Notes under the pieces: model-generated | Told to the model about the DNA's origin: nothing | Database searches by the model: none | The model's input: the letters and a program-made list of their open reading frames with translations, nothing else | Translations under genes and position numbers: made by a program | Source: Pseudomonas sp. NBRC 111124 | GTDB lineage: Bacteria; Pseudomonadota; Gammaproteobacteria; Pseudomonadales; Pseudomonadaceae | DNA: 64,000 nt | Direction: 5' to 3' | Assembly (NCBI RefSeq): GCF_001320245.1 | Contig: NZ_BCBA01000033.1 | Coordinates: 62,001 to 126,000 of the forward strand | Part shown: in pieces, positions 18,202 through 26,926 of the stretch | How positions within the stretch are numbered: position 1 is the first letter of the stretch | How the letters are laid out: every line of letters begins with the position of its first letter

Positions 18202-19244
18202 TCGAAGCCGACCGCCTGATCGCCGCCAGTGGCCGCGACCGTGAAGAAGTCCAGGACCGTGCGATCCGCCCGTTGCGCCTGGACGAATACATCGGCCAGC
18301 CGGTGGTCCGCGAGCAGATGGCGCTGTTCATCCAGGCGGCGCGCGGGCGTGGCGAGTCCCTCGACCACACGCTGATCTTCGGCCCGCCCGGGCTGGGCAA
18401 GACCACCCTGGCCAACATCATCGCCCAGGAAATGGGCGTTTCGGTCAAGAGTACGTCGGGGCCGATCCTCGAACGGCCGGGCGACCTGGCAGCGATGCTG
18501 ACCAACCTCGAGCCGCACGATGTGCTGTTCATCGACGAAATTCACCGCTTGTCGCCGGTGGTTGAAGAAGTCCTGTATCCGGCGATGGAAGACTTCCAGC
18601 TCGACATCATGATCGGCGAAGGCCCTGCGGCCCGTTCGATCAAGCTCGACCTGCCGCCGTTTACCTTGGTGGGTGCCACCACCCGCGCCGGCATGCTTAC
18701 CAACCCGCTGCGTGACCGCTTCGGTATCGTCCAGCGCCTGGAGTTCTACAGCGACAAGGACCTTTCGACTATCGTCAGCCGCTCGGCTGGCATCCTTGGC
18801 TTGGCCATCGAAGAGCAGGGCGCCTACGAGATCGCCCGCCGTGCCCGCGGTACGCCACGTATCGCCAACCGCCTGCTGCGCCGAGTGCGCGATTACGCCG
18901 AAGTACGCGGCAAGGGCCAGATCACCAAGGCCGTGGCCGACATGGCGTTGAACCTGCTGGACGTCGACGAGCGCGGTTTCGACCATTCCGACCGTCGACT
19001 GCTGCTGACCATGATCGAAAAGTTCGATGGTGGCCCGGTGGGCGTGGACAACCTGGCTGCGGCGATCAGCGAGGAACGCCACACCATCGAGGATGTGCTC
19101 GAGCCCTACCTTATCCAGCAGGGTTACATCATGCGCACGCCGCGCGGTCGAGTAGTTACCCGGCACGCCTATCTGCACTTCGGCTTGAATGTGCCTGGCA
19201 GCCTGGGAGGCACGGGTGAATTTTCCGAGCCAGGCGATGAATGA
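18198..19244 (+). CDS. ruvB: Holliday junction helicase RuvB
   Basis: This is a 348-residue AAA+ ATPase that drives branch migration with RuvA. The Walker A motif is [15 protein letters not shown] near residue 60, Walker B is [12 protein letters not shown], and sensor 1 is in [21 protein letters not shown]. The C-terminal winged helix includes [17 protein letters not shown]. Translation starts at a GTG overlapping the ruvA stop. No LexA box was seen before ruvC or ruvA, so SOS control of the operon is not evident. Confidence 0.97.
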   Translation: MIEADRLIAASGRDREEVQDRAIRPLRLDEYIGQPVVREQMALFIQAARGRGESLDHTLIFGPPGLGKTTLANIIAQEMGVSVKSTSGPILERPGDLAAMLTNLEPHDVLFIDEIHRLSPVVEEVLYPAMEDFQLDIMIGEGPAARSIKLDLPPFTLVGATTRAGMLTNPLRDRFGIVQRLEFYSDKDLSTIVSRSAGILGLAIEEQGAYEIARRARGTPRIANRLLRRVRDYAEVRGKGQITKAVADMALNLLDVDERGFDHSDRRLLLTMIEKFDGGPVGVDNLAAAISEERHTIEDVLEPYLIQQGYIMRTPRGRVVTRHAYLHFGLNVPGSLGGTGEFSEPGDE

Positions 19245-19369
19245 CAGATCAAAACCGGCTTTTCATGGTCCTACCGCTGGCATGCCGATGGTGCGCTGGC
19301 AATACGACATTAATGAACAAAAAACAGTTGCCGCAGCGGATTGGCAAGCTGAGGAGTAAGCACTAGAGT

Positions 19370-19822
19370 ATGCGCGCGCAAAATGGCCTGGAACCGTTCG
19401 CACACCGTTGTCGTGTCTATTACGAGGATACCGATGCCGGTGGCGTGGTGTATTACGTCAATTACCTGAAATTCATGGAGCGCGCGCGCACCGAGCGCCT
19501 GCGGCATCTGGGGTTTTCCCAGGCGCAGCTGGCCGAGGACAACCTGCTGTTCGTGGTTCACTCCAGTGAAGCCCGCTATCACGCGCCGGCACGCCTGGAC
19601 GACGAGCTGAGGGTCACCGCGCAAGTACTTGAACTCAATCGCGCCAGCCTGCGCTTCGTGCAGCAGGTCTGGCGAGAAAAAGATGAAACGCTGCTCTGTG
19701 AGGGGCAGTTCCTGGTGGCCGCCGTGCGCGCCGACACTTTCAAACCCCGAGCCATACCCCCGGAGCTGCGCGACGCCTTTGTGGCGGACGGCTCGGGTAA
19801 TCAATCGAACGCAGGAGAATAA
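19370..19822 (+). CDS. ybgC: YbgC-type acyl-CoA thioesterase
   Basis: This 150-residue hotdog-fold thioesterase is the first gene of the tol-pal cluster. It carries the catalytic region [20 protein letters not shown] with the active Asp; the His of the E. coli protein at the YH position is Tyr here. E. coli YbgC acts on short-chain acyl-CoA and acyl-ACP at the inner membrane. It ends two bases before the tolQ start codon. A longer gap of 125 bases to ruvB allows a separate promoter. Confidence 0.94.
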   Translation: MRAQNGLEPFAHRCRVYYEDTDAGGVVYYVNYLKFMERARTERLRHLGFSQAQLAEDNLLFVVHSSEARYHAPARLDDELRVTAQVLELNRASLRFVQQVWREKDETLLCEGQFLVAAVRADTFKPRAIPPELRDAFVADGSGNQSNAGE

Positions 19823-19824
19823 GC

Positions 19825-20520
19825 GTGGAAGCTAACGTCGTCGACCATACCTCCATGTGGAGTCTGGTCAGCAATGCCAGCGTGGTGGTACAGCTGGTAA
19901 TGCTGACCCTGGTGGCCGCCTCGGTCACCTCATGGATCATGATCTTCCAGCGCAGCACCATGCTGCGCGCCGGTCGTCGTGCGCTGGATGCCTTCGAGGA
20001 GCGCTTCTGGTCGGGCATCGACCTGTCCAAGCTGTATCGTCAGGCAGGCAGCAACCCGGACCCGGATTCCGGTGTGGAGCAGGTCTTCCGTGCCGGCTTC
20101 AAAGAGTTTTCGCGCCTGCGCCAGCAGCCAGGCGTGGACCCGGACGCGGTCATGGAGGGCGTGGCCCGTGCCATGCGCGTGGCCATTTCGCGTGAAGAAG
20201 AAAAGCTCGAGCAGAGCCTGCCGTTCCTCGCCACCGTCGGTTCGACCAGCCCGTACATCGGCCTGTTCGGCACCGTGTGGGGCATCATGAACTCGTTCCG
20301 CGGCCTGGCCAGTGCCCAGCAGGCTACCCTGGCCACCGTGGCCCCGGGTATCGCCGAAGCACTGGTCGCCACGGCCATCGGCCTGTTCGCGGCCATTCCG
20401 GCGGTCATCGCCTACAACCGGTTCGCGGCGCGCAGCGAAGTGCTGATCGGTCGTTACTACACCTTCGCCGACGAGTTCCAGGCGATCCTGCACCGCAAAG
20501 TGCACACCAGCGAAGAGTAA
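19825..20520 (+). CDS. tolQ: Tol-Pal system inner-membrane protein TolQ
   Basis: This 231-residue protein of the TolQ/ExbB/MotA group has three membrane helices: one near residues 15-37 and two in the last half, with the conserved VGSTSPYIGLFGTVWGIM between them. With TolR it forms the proton channel that energises TolA for outer-membrane constriction at division. It starts with GTG after a GGAG site that overlaps the end of ybgC. Confidence 0.96.
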   Translation: MEANVVDHTSMWSLVSNASVVVQLVMLTLVAASVTSWIMIFQRSTMLRAGRRALDAFEERFWSGIDLSKLYRQAGSNPDPDSGVEQVFRAGFKEFSRLRQQPGVDPDAVMEGVARAMRVAISREEEKLEQSLPFLATVGSTSPYIGLFGTVWGIMNSFRGLASAQQATLATVAPGIAEALVATAIGLFAAIPAVIAYNRFAARSEVLIGRYYTFADEFQAILHRKVHTSEE

Positions 20521-20534
20521 TCAGGTAGAAGCCC

Positions 20535-20987
20535 ATGGCCCGAGTTCGCCACAAACGCAAGCCCGTCGCCGAGATGAACGTGGTGCCCTACATCGACGTG
20601 ATGCTGGTGCTGCTGGTCATCTTCATGGTGACGGCGCCCATGCTCAACCAGGGCGTGAAGGTCGACCTGCCCAAGGTTTCCAGCGAAGCCTTGCCGCAGG
20701 ACAACAACGTCCAGATCCTTACCATTTCCATCAAGGCCGACAAGACCTACTACTGGAACCTCGGCAGCGAAGTCGACACCGACAAGCAGATGGACAAGGC
20801 CATGACCTTGCCGGACATGACCAACGCAGTGACCAAGATCATTGCCGCCGGTCGCGACCAGGGCAAGCAGACCCAGGTCTTCATTCGTGGCGACAAGGCT
20901 GTCGACTACGGCGCCGTCATGGGCGCCATGGGCGGGTTGCAGAAGGCCGGTGTCGGTAACGTTGGCCTGATTACCGAGGCGCCCTGA
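20535..20987 (+). CDS. tolR: Tol-Pal system protein TolR
   Basis: This 150-residue protein has a short cytoplasmic N-terminus, one membrane helix with the conserved proton-path Asp (VVPYIDVMLVLLVIFMVTAP), and a periplasmic ExbD-like domain. It works with TolQ. Its stop overlaps the tolA start by one base. Confidence 0.96.
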   Translation: MARVRHKRKPVAEMNVVPYIDVMLVLLVIFMVTAPMLNQGVKVDLPKVSSEALPQDNNVQILTISIKADKTYYWNLGSEVDTDKQMDKAMTLPDMTNAVTKIIAAGRDQGKQTQVFIRGDKAVDYGAVMGAMGGLQKAGVGNVGLITEAP

Positions 20988-22063
20988 TGCAACAGCGAGA
21001 GCCATCCGCCTCGGAAAGCTACTTCTGGCCCAGTGTCTGGGCCATCGGCCTGCATGTGCTGGTGTTCGCGCTGCTGTTCGTCAGCTTTGCCATGACGCCT
21101 GAATTGCCGCCTTCCAAGCCGATCGTTCAGGCTACCCTGTATCAGCTCAAGTCGAAGAGCCAGGCGACCACCCAGACCAATCAGAAGATTGCCGGGGAAG
21201 CGAAGAAAACCGCCGCGCGCCAGACCGAAGTCGAGCAGCTGGAGCAGAAGAAGGTCGAGCAGGAGGCCATCAAGGCCGCGGAACAAAAGAAAGCCGACGC
21301 CGCTCAAAAGGCTGAGGAAGCACGCGAAGCCGCCGAAGCCAAGAAGGCCGAGGAGGCTGCAAAGGCTGCCGAAGCCAAGAAAGCCGCCGAATCCAAGAAG
21401 GCCGAAGAGGCGAAGAAGGCCGCCGAGAAGCAGCAGGCCGACATCGCCAAGAAAAAGGCCGAGGAAGAAGCGAAGAAGCAGGCCGAGGAAGAAGCCAAGA
21501 AAAAAGCAGCCGAGGAGGCCAAGAAGCAGGCCGCCGAGGACGCGAAGAAGAAAGCAGCCGAGGACGCCAAGAAGAAAGCGGCGGCCGAGGACGCGAAGAA
21601 GAAGGCAGCTGAAGAGGCCAAGAAAAAGGCCGCTGCAGACGCTCAGAAGAAAAAAGCACAGGAAGCGGCCCGCAAGTCGGCGGAAGACAAGAAAGCTCAG
21701 GCCCTGGCCGAGCTGTTGTCCGACACCACCGAGCGGCAGCAGGCCCTGGCTGACGAGCAGGGTGACCAGGTGGCCGGCGACTTCGACGACCTGATCCGCA
21801 TGCGCGCGGCCGAGGGTTGGGCGCGTCCGCCTTCCGCGCGCAAAGGCATGACGGTGACCCTGCAGGTCAACATGTTGCCTGATGGTACTGTTACCGGTGT
21901 GAGCGTGATCAAGTCCAGTGGTGACGGTCCGTTCGACAGTTCGGCGGTGGCAGCGGTGAAGAATATCGGTCGTCTGACCGAGATGCAGGGTATGAAGCCG
22001 AGCGATTTCAACCGTTATCGTTCGTTCAAGATGACATTTACTCCTGAGGATCTAGCGTTGTGA
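20987..22063 (+). CDS. tolA: Tol-Pal system protein TolA
   Basis: This 358-residue protein spans the periplasm. It has one N-terminal anchor (about residues 16-38), a long Ala/Lys/Glu-rich helical domain made of [15 protein letters not shown] repeats (about residues 65-245), and a globular C-terminal domain containing [19 protein letters not shown]. It links the TolQR motor to TolB and Pal and is the usual entry receptor of filamentous phage and colicins. The start and stop both overlap their neighbours. Confidence 0.96.
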   Translation: MQQREPSASESYFWPSVWAIGLHVLVFALLFVSFAMTPELPPSKPIVQATLYQLKSKSQATTQTNQKIAGEAKKTAARQTEVEQLEQKKVEQEAIKAAEQKKADAAQKAEEAREAAEAKKAEEAAKAAEAKKAAESKKAEEAKKAAEKQQADIAKKKAEEEAKKQAEEEAKKKAAEEAKKQAAEDAKKKAAEDAKKKAAAEDAKKKAAEEAKKKAAADAQKKKAQEAARKSAEDKKAQALAELLSDTTERQQALADEQGDQVAGDFDDLIRMRAAEGWARPPSARKGMTVTLQVNMLPDGTVTGVSVIKSSGDGPFDSSAVAAVKNIGRLTEMQGMKPSDFNRYRSFKMTFTPEDLAL

Positions 22064-23361
22064 TTAAACTCCTTCGAGGAATGCTGGTCATGCTCTGCTG
22101 CGTGGCCGGCATGGCCATGGCAGAGGAAAAGAACATCCTGGTCACCAGCGGCAGCGATCGGGCCACGCCCATCGCGGTAGTGCCGTTCGGTCTGCAGGGT
22201 GGCAGTGTGCTGCCGGAAGACATGGCCGACATCATCGGCAATGACCTGCGCAACTCGGGCTACTACTCGCCGATTCCGCGTCAGAACATGATCAGCCAGC
22301 CTACCCAGGCCAGCGAAGTCATCTTCCGTGACTGGAAAGCGCTGGGTGCCCAATACGTCATGGTTGGCAGCATCGTGCCGTCGGGCGGTCGCCTGCAGGT
22401 GCAGTACGCGCTGTTCAACGTCGCCACCGAGCAGCAAGTGCTGACCGGTAGCGTGGCGGGCAGCACCGACCAGCTGCGCGACATGGCGCACTACATTGCC
22501 GACCAGTCGTTCGAGAAGCTCACCGGCATCAAGGGTGCGTTCTCTACCCGCATGCTGTACGTGACCGCCGAGCGCTTCTCGGTCAACAACACCCGCTACA
22601 CCCTGCAGCGTTCGGACTACGACGGTGCCCGTGCAGTGACCTTGCTGCAGTCGCGTGAGCCGATCCTGTCGCCACGCTTCGCGCCGGATGGCAAGCGCAT
22701 CGCCTATGTTTCGTTCGAGCAGAAGCGCCCGCGCATCTTCGTCCAGAACATCGACACTGGCCGCCGCGAGCAGGTGACCAATTTCGAAGGCCTGAACGGC
22801 GCACCGGCCTGGTCGCCTGATGGTTCGCGCCTGGCATTCGTGCTGTCCAAGGACGGCAACCCGGACATCTACGTGATGAACGTGGCTTCGCGCCAGATCA
22901 GCCGCGTCACTGCCGGCCCGGGCATCAACACCGAACCGTTCTGGGGCAAGGATGGCAACACCCTGTACTTCACCTCCGACCGTGGCGGCAAGCCGCAGAT
23001 CTACAAACAGTCGGTCAGCGGTGGTGGTGCCGAGCGTGTGACATTCGTGGGCAACTACAACGCCAACCCGAAACTGTCGGCGGACGAAAAGACCCTGGTC
23101 ATGATTCATCGCCAGCAGGGTTTCACCAACTTCAAAGTGGCGGCACAGGACTTGCAGCGCGGAAGTGTAAAGATTCTCTCGGAAACAAGTCTTGATGAGT
23201 CGCCCACTGTTGCGCCAAACGGCACCATGCTAATCTACGCCACCCGCCAGCAGGGCCGGGGAGTCTTGATGCTCGTGTCGCTTAACGGCCGTGTGAGGCT
23301 CCCACTTCCTACCGCTCAAGGCGAAGTCAGAGAACCGTCCTGGTCCCCTTACCTGAACTGA
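22060..23361 (+). CDS. tolB: Tol-Pal system periplasmic protein TolB
   Basis: This 433-residue periplasmic protein has a signal peptide (cleavage near MAMAEEKN) and an N-terminal domain, followed by a six-bladed beta-propeller. The repeated blade motif is visible as [29 protein letters not shown] and [13 protein letters not shown]. It binds Pal, and TolA frees it under energy. A GTG start overlaps the tolA stop by four bases. Confidence 0.96.
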   Translation: MIKLLRGMLVMLCCVAGMAMAEEKNILVTSGSDRATPIAVVPFGLQGGSVLPEDMADIIGNDLRNSGYYSPIPRQNMISQPTQASEVIFRDWKALGAQYVMVGSIVPSGGRLQVQYALFNVATEQQVLTGSVAGSTDQLRDMAHYIADQSFEKLTGIKGAFSTRMLYVTAERFSVNNTRYTLQRSDYDGARAVTLLQSREPILSPRFAPDGKRIAYVSFEQKRPRIFVQNIDTGRREQVTNFEGLNGAPAWSPDGSRLAFVLSKDGNPDIYVMNVASRQISRVTAGPGINTEPFWGKDGNTLYFTSDRGGKPQIYKQSVSGGGAERVTFVGNYNANPKLSADEKTLVMIHRQQGFTNFKVAAQDLQRGSVKILSETSLDESPTVAPNGTMLIYATRQQGRGVLMLVSLNGRVRLPLPTAQGEVREPSWSPYLN

Positions 23362-23415
23362 TTGCGGCGTAACACGTTTTGCTTAACACACTGGGGTTTC
23401 ATTAGGAGTTTCACG

Positions 23416-23913
23416 ATGGAAATGCTGAAGTTTGGTAAATTTGCTGCGCTGGCTCTGGCCATGGCCGTAGCTGTAGGTTGCTCCTCGAAAGGCGGTGACA
23501 ACGCTGGTGAAGGCGCTGTTGATCCGAACGCTGGCTACGGTGCCAACACTGGCGCTGTTGACGGCTCCCTGAGCGAAGAAGCTGCCCTGCGCGCAATCAC
23601 CACCTTCTACTTCGAATACGACAGCTCGGACCTGAAGCCAGAAGCCATGCGCGCTCTGGACGTTCACGCCAAGGACCTGAAAGCCAACGGCAACCGCGTT
23701 GTTCTGGAAGGCAACACCGACGAGCGCGGCACCCGCGAGTACAACATGGCTCTGGGTGAGCGTCGTGCGAAAGCCGTTCAGCGCTACCTGGTTCTGCAGG
23801 GCGTTTCCCCTGCTCAGCTGGAACTGGTTTCCTACGGCGAAGAGCGTCCAGTTGCCACCGGCAACGACGAGCAGTCCTGGGCTCAGAACCGTCGCGTAGA
23901 ACTGCGTAAGTAA
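23416..23913 (+). CDS. pal: Peptidoglycan-associated lipoprotein Pal (OprL)
   Basis: This is a 165-residue outer-membrane lipoprotein with lipobox VAVGC and lipidated Cys22. The C-terminal OmpA-like domain binds peptidoglycan through [19 protein letters not shown]. It also includes [16 protein letters not shown]. It anchors the outer membrane to the wall and receives TolB. The ATG at 23416 has TTAGGAG upstream. Pseudomonas literature calls it OprL. Confidence 0.97.
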   Translation: MEMLKFGKFAALALAMAVAVGCSSKGGDNAGEGAVDPNAGYGANTGAVDGSLSEEAALRAITTFYFEYDSSDLKPEAMRALDVHAKDLKANGNRVVLEGNTDERGTREYNMALGERRAKAVQRYLVLQGVSPAQLELVSYGEERPVATGNDEQSWAQNRRVELRK

Positions 23914-23919
23914 GTTCTT

Positions 23920-24735
23920 ATGCGTATGTGCCGTCGTGTTGTAACCGTCCTCGCACTCAGCCTTCCGCTTTCGGCGTGGGCTGCGGTTCCTGTAGTTGAT
24001 GACAACGGGGGTGCTTACCCACCTTCCGGTTATGGCACGAGCGGCGCCTATGCCGGCGCAGGGGCTTCGGCCCCTGCCTCGGCACAGGGCCAGCTGTTCA
24101 TGCAGCTGCAACAGATGCAGGATCAACTTTCCCGCCAGCAAGGCATCATCGAAGAGCTGCAAAACGATGTGTCGCGCATGAAGCAGGAAAACCTGGAGCG
24201 TTACCAGGATCTTGATCGTCGCATCAACAGTGGTGGCGCGCCTGCCGCGACCCCCGACAATTCCTCTACCGGTGGCGCACCCGATGCCGCTACCGGTGCT
24301 GCAGCAGGCGCCGCTGGCGCTGCTGCACAACAGCCGGCCGCCAGCAGCGAGCCCGGTGATCCGGCGAAAGAAAAGCTCTATTACGATGCCGCTTTCGACC
24401 TGATCAAGCAGAAGGACTTCGACAAGGCCAGCCAGGCGTTCAACGCCTTCCTGCGCAAGTACCCTAACAGCCAGTACGCCGGCAACGCCCAGTACTGGCT
24501 GGGTGAGGTAAACCTGGCCAAGGGCGATCTGCCAGCGGCTAGCCAAGCCTTCGCCCAGGTCAGCCAGAAGTACCCCAAGCACAGCAAGGTGCCAGATTCG
24601 CTTTACAAGCTGGCTGACGTCGAGCGCCGCATGGGCCACACCGACAAGGTGAAAGGCATCTTGCAACAGGTCATCACCCAGTATCCTGGCACGTCCGCCG
24701 CGCAACTGGCGCAACGCGACCTGCAGAAGCTCTAA
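23920..24735 (+). CDS. cpoB: Cell division coordinator CpoB (YbgF)
   Basis: This 271-residue periplasmic protein has a signal peptide ending near AWAAVP. A trimerising coiled coil follows (about residues 60-105), then an alanine/proline-rich linker, and a C-terminal TPR domain containing YYDAAFDLIKQKDFDKASQA and AGNAQYWLGEVNLAKGD. In E. coli CpoB links Tol-Pal to peptidoglycan synthesis by PBP1B. It closes the tol-pal cluster, six bases after pal, and is followed by a terminator. Confidence 0.95.
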   Translation: MRMCRRVVTVLALSLPLSAWAAVPVVDDNGGAYPPSGYGTSGAYAGAGASAPASAQGQLFMQLQQMQDQLSRQQGIIEELQNDVSRMKQENLERYQDLDRRINSGGAPAATPDNSSTGGAPDAATGAAAGAAGAAAQQPAASSEPGDPAKEKLYYDAAFDLIKQKDFDKASQAFNAFLRKYPNSQYAGNAQYWLGEVNLAKGDLPAASQAFAQVSQKYPKHSKVPDSLYKLADVERRMGHTDKVKGILQQVITQYPGTSAAQLAQRDLQKL

Positions 24736-24752
24736 GTTGCACCTTTGCAAGA

Positions 24753-24777
24753 AACCCGCGCCTGTCGCGGGTTTTTT
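24753..24777 (+). terminator. Terminator of the tol-pal operon
   Basis: AACCCGCG pairs with CGCGGGTT around CCTGT and is followed by a run of T. It lies 18 bases after the cpoB stop codon. Confidence 0.93.
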
Positions 24778-24892
24778 CGTTAGAATTACGGCCCTTTTTA
24801 TAAACACGCTGTAGCGGATAACGCCATGTCGAGTCCGCGACAGTGCCTGACGGAGGCGGACAGCCTGTTTAGCTGTCACGCCCGTGGCGAGC

Positions 24893-25540
24893 ATGCAAGA
24901 CACATTACGCATCACCGAAGTCTTTTACTCTTTGCAGGGTGAAACACGAACGGCTGGGCTGCCCACGGTATTCGTGCGCCTGACCGGTTGCCCCCTGCGC
25001 TGCCAGTACTGCGACAGTGCCTACGCCTTCACCGGCGGCACCCTGCGCACCCTCGATTCCATCCTTGAGCAGGTTGCTGGCTTCAAGCCGCGCTACGTCT
25101 GCGTTACAGGCGGCGAGCCGTTGGCCCAGCCGAACGCCTTGCCGCTGCTGCAGCGCCTCTGCGATGCCGGTTACGAGGTCTCGCTGGAAACCAGTGGCGC
25201 CCTGGATATCTCCGGCACGGATGTGCGCGTCAGCCGTGTGGTCGACCTCAAGACCCCCGGGTCGGAAGAGTCGCACCGCAACCGCTACGAGAACATCGAG
25301 CAACTGACCTGCAACGATCAGGTCAAGTTCGTCATCTGTTCCCGTGAGGACTATGACTGGGCGGTATCCAAACTGATCCAGTACAACCTGGCTGAACGTG
25401 CGGGCGAAGTGCTGTTCTCGCCCAGCCACCACCAGGTGAGTTCCACCGACCTGGCCGACTGGATCGTTGCCGACAACCTGCCCGTGCGTTTCCAGATGCA
25501 GCTGCACAAGCTGCTGTGGAACGACGAGCCCGGACGTTGA
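24893..25540 (+). CDS. queE: 7-carboxy-7-deazaguanine synthase
   Basis: This 215-residue radical SAM enzyme makes the 7-deazaguanine core of queuosine. The cluster ligands are in TGCPLRCQYCDSAYAF, the shortened CxxxCxxC form of QueE, preceded by the typical EVFYSLQGE. The GGEP motif appears as VTGGEPLAQ. The ATG at 24893 gives the conserved N-terminus; the open frame begins at a GTG nine bases earlier. It precedes queC by 16 bases, so the two steps are cotranscribed. Confidence 0.95.
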   Translation: MQDTLRITEVFYSLQGETRTAGLPTVFVRLTGCPLRCQYCDSAYAFTGGTLRTLDSILEQVAGFKPRYVCVTGGEPLAQPNALPLLQRLCDAGYEVSLETSGALDISGTDVRVSRVVDLKTPGSEESHRNRYENIEQLTCNDQVKFVICSREDYDWAVSKLIQYNLAERAGEVLFSPSHHQVSSTDLADWIVADNLPVRFQMQLHKLLWNDEPGR

Positions 25541-25556
25541 TTGAGGAGTGAAAGAG

Positions 25557-26231
25557 ATGACTGAGAAACGCGCGGTAATCCTGCTGTCTGGCGGCCTCGA
25601 TTCGGCCACGGTCGTGGCCATGGCCAAGGCCGAAGGCTACAGCTGCTACACCATGAGCTTCGACTACGGCCAGCGCCACCGCGCCGAGCTGAATGCCGCC
25701 GCTCGTGTCGCCCGCGACTTGGGCGTGGTCGAGCACAAGGTCATTGGCCTGAACCTCGATGGTATTGGCGGCTCGGCCCTGACCGACAGCAGCATCGATG
25801 TGCCGGAAACCCCAGGCGAGGGCATTCCGGTGACTTATGTGCCGGCCCGTAATACCGTGTTCTTGTCGCTGGCCCTGGGCTGGGCAGAGGTGCTGGAAGC
25901 GCGTGACATCTTCATCGGTGTCAATGCCGTGGACTATTCCGGCTACCCGGATTGCCGCCCGGAGTTCGTGGAGGCGTTCGAGCGCATGGCCAACCTGGCG
26001 ACCAAGGCCGGCGTCGAAGGGCAGGGCTTCCGCATCCAGGCGCCGCTGCAGAACATGAGCAAGGCGCAGATCGTGCAAGCGGGCATTGCCCAGGGCGTGG
26101 ACTACAGCCTCACGGTTTCCTGCTACCAGGCCAACGATGAAGGCCAGGCGTGTGGAAACTGTGACAGTTGCCGCCTGCGTGCCGATGGTTTCAAAGCGGC
26201 GGGTGTAGCAGATCCGACGCGCTACTTTTGA
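25557..26231 (+). CDS. queC: 7-cyano-7-deazaguanine (preQ0) synthase
   Basis: This 224-residue ATP-dependent enzyme converts carboxy-deazaguanine to preQ0. It starts with the PP-loop [18 protein letters not shown] and contains [21 protein letters not shown]-terminal zinc site is formed by [13 protein letters not shown]. The ATG at 25557 is 8 bases after GAGGAG; the GTG nine bases upstream lies inside that site. It completes the queE-queC unit before tRNA-Lys. Confidence 0.96.
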   Translation: MTEKRAVILLSGGLDSATVVAMAKAEGYSCYTMSFDYGQRHRAELNAAARVARDLGVVEHKVIGLNLDGIGGSALTDSSIDVPETPGEGIPVTYVPARNTVFLSLALGWAEVLEARDIFIGVNAVDYSGYPDCRPEFVEAFERMANLATKAGVEGQGFRIQAPLQNMSKAQIVQAGIAQGVDYSLTVSCYQANDEGQACGNCDSCRLRADGFKAAGVADPTRYF

Positions 26232-26250
26232 CGAAAGGTCGGTGCAGGTA

Positions 26251-26278
26251 TTGATTTCCCGTTAGAAATCAGTATTAT
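26251..26278 (+). promoter_or_regulatory. Sigma-70 promoter of tRNA-Lys
   Basis: TTGATT and TATTAT are separated by 16 bases and end 14 bases before the tRNA. Confidence 0.75.
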
Positions 26279-26292
26279 ACGCGCCATCCAAC

Positions 26293-26368
26293 GGGTCGTT
26301 AGCTCAGTTGGTAGAGCAGTTGGCTTTTAACCAATTGGTCGTAGGTTCGAATCCTACACGACCCACCA
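26293..26368 (+). tRNA. tRNA-Lys (TTT)
   Basis: This 76-nt gene has a 7-bp acceptor stem (GGGTCGT / ACGACCC), anticodon TTT in the loop CTTTTAA, the T loop GTTCGAATC and an encoded CCA. It borders the peptide export locus. Confidence 0.97.
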
Positions 26369-26378
26369 TATGCAGAAC

Positions 26379-26414
26379 ACAAAGCCCGCAACCAGCAATG
26401 GTCGCGGGCTTTGT
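26379..26414. terminator. Bidirectional terminator between tRNA-Lys and the GG-peptide gene
   Basis: A perfect 11-bp stem pairs ACAAAGCCCGC with GCGGGCTTTGT. A second hairpin, GGTCCACG / CGTGGACC at 26442-26468, lies closer to the peptide gene and has no T tract. Confidence 0.85.
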
Positions 26415-26475
26415 CGTTCCGGGCCTTTCACGAACGGCAACGGTCCACGCCCTCAAAGGTCGTGGACCTGGTCAA

Positions 26476-26664
26476 TCAGCACAGCTTCAGCTCGAAGAAG
26501 TTGTACTTGCCGCTGTTGCTGCCCCAGCTCACATGCAGGGTCGAGCCTTGACCATAGTTAACGACGCTGGCACCGGCGTGGTAGCCGAATGCTGAAATGC
26601 CTCCACTGACCTGTTCCAGTTCGTCATCGTCGAGTGTGCGCAGGTTTTCATGTTCGGTATTCAT
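26476..26664 (-). CDS. Double-glycine-leader secreted peptide (microcin/bacteriocin-like precursor)
   Basis: This 62-residue product has the plan of a class II microcin or bacteriocin precursor. Residues 1-22 form a charged leader ending in the double-glycine signal LDDDELEQVSGG, where C39 peptidases cut. The predicted mature peptide has 40 residues, begins ISAFGYHAG, is rich in Gly, Ser, Asn and aromatic residues, and ends FFELKLC with its only cysteine at the last position. A GAGGA site lies 7 bases before the ATG. The gene is divergent from a complete adaptor/ABC-C39/TolC exporter, which is strong context. No homologue is recognised, and activity (antibacterial or signalling) is unproven. 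No immunity gene is evident. Confidence 0.85.
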   Translation of the reverse strand: MNTEHENLRTLDDDELEQVSGGISAFGYHAGASVVNYGQGSTLHVSWGSNSGKYNFFELKLC

Positions 26665-26698
26665 GGATGAGTCCTCTTCAAGTTGTGTTGTTCCGTCA

Positions 26699-26838
26699 CC
26701 GGTAAAGCGTCTACCGGACCTGGCAAATCATGTGAAGGGGCTGGCGCTTGAGGCAATAGGACGGGTGACCTAGTGTCCTATTGCCACAGTGTGATGCCGT
26801 TCTCGCGGCGTCACGCACTAGTGCATCTGTACTAGTGC
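26699..26838. promoter_or_regulatory. Dyad-rich control region between GG-peptide and exporter operon
   Basis: Three elements lie in the 262-base divergent gap. CCGGTA and TACCGG (26699-26704, 26712-26717) form a dyad in the peptide leader. A perfect 11-bp inverted repeat, GGCAATAGGAC / GTCCTATTGCC, spans 26752-26785. The 10-bp palindrome GCACTAGTGC (26815-26824) is followed by a second ACTAGTGC at 26831. The six-mer CTAGTG occurs three times. These look like operator sites, but no regulator gene is adjacent. Confidence 0.55.
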
Positions 26839-26926
26839 CCGTTGTGACTGGCTTGTTTAGTCTGGCCTGGCCCGAAGCCGGACTTGCTGCAGGGCGATTT
26901 CGCAACTGCCAGTAGTAGGCCAGGGA

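Noticed and set aside
21180..21720. Repetitive Lys/Ala/Glu stretch that could look like a tandem repeat array
   Set aside because: It is the normal helical domain II of TolA, not a CRISPR or non-coding repeat.
26663..26773. 36-codon plus-strand frame in the gap between the GG-peptide and the exporter, considered as an immunity gene
   Set aside because: It has no ribosome binding site, no membrane segment, and overlaps the peptide's start and dyads. It was too weak to list as a gene.
26711..26905. 64-codon minus-strand frame upstream of the GG-peptide
   Set aside because: It has no Shine-Dalgarno site, no leader pattern, and crosses all the operator-like repeats.
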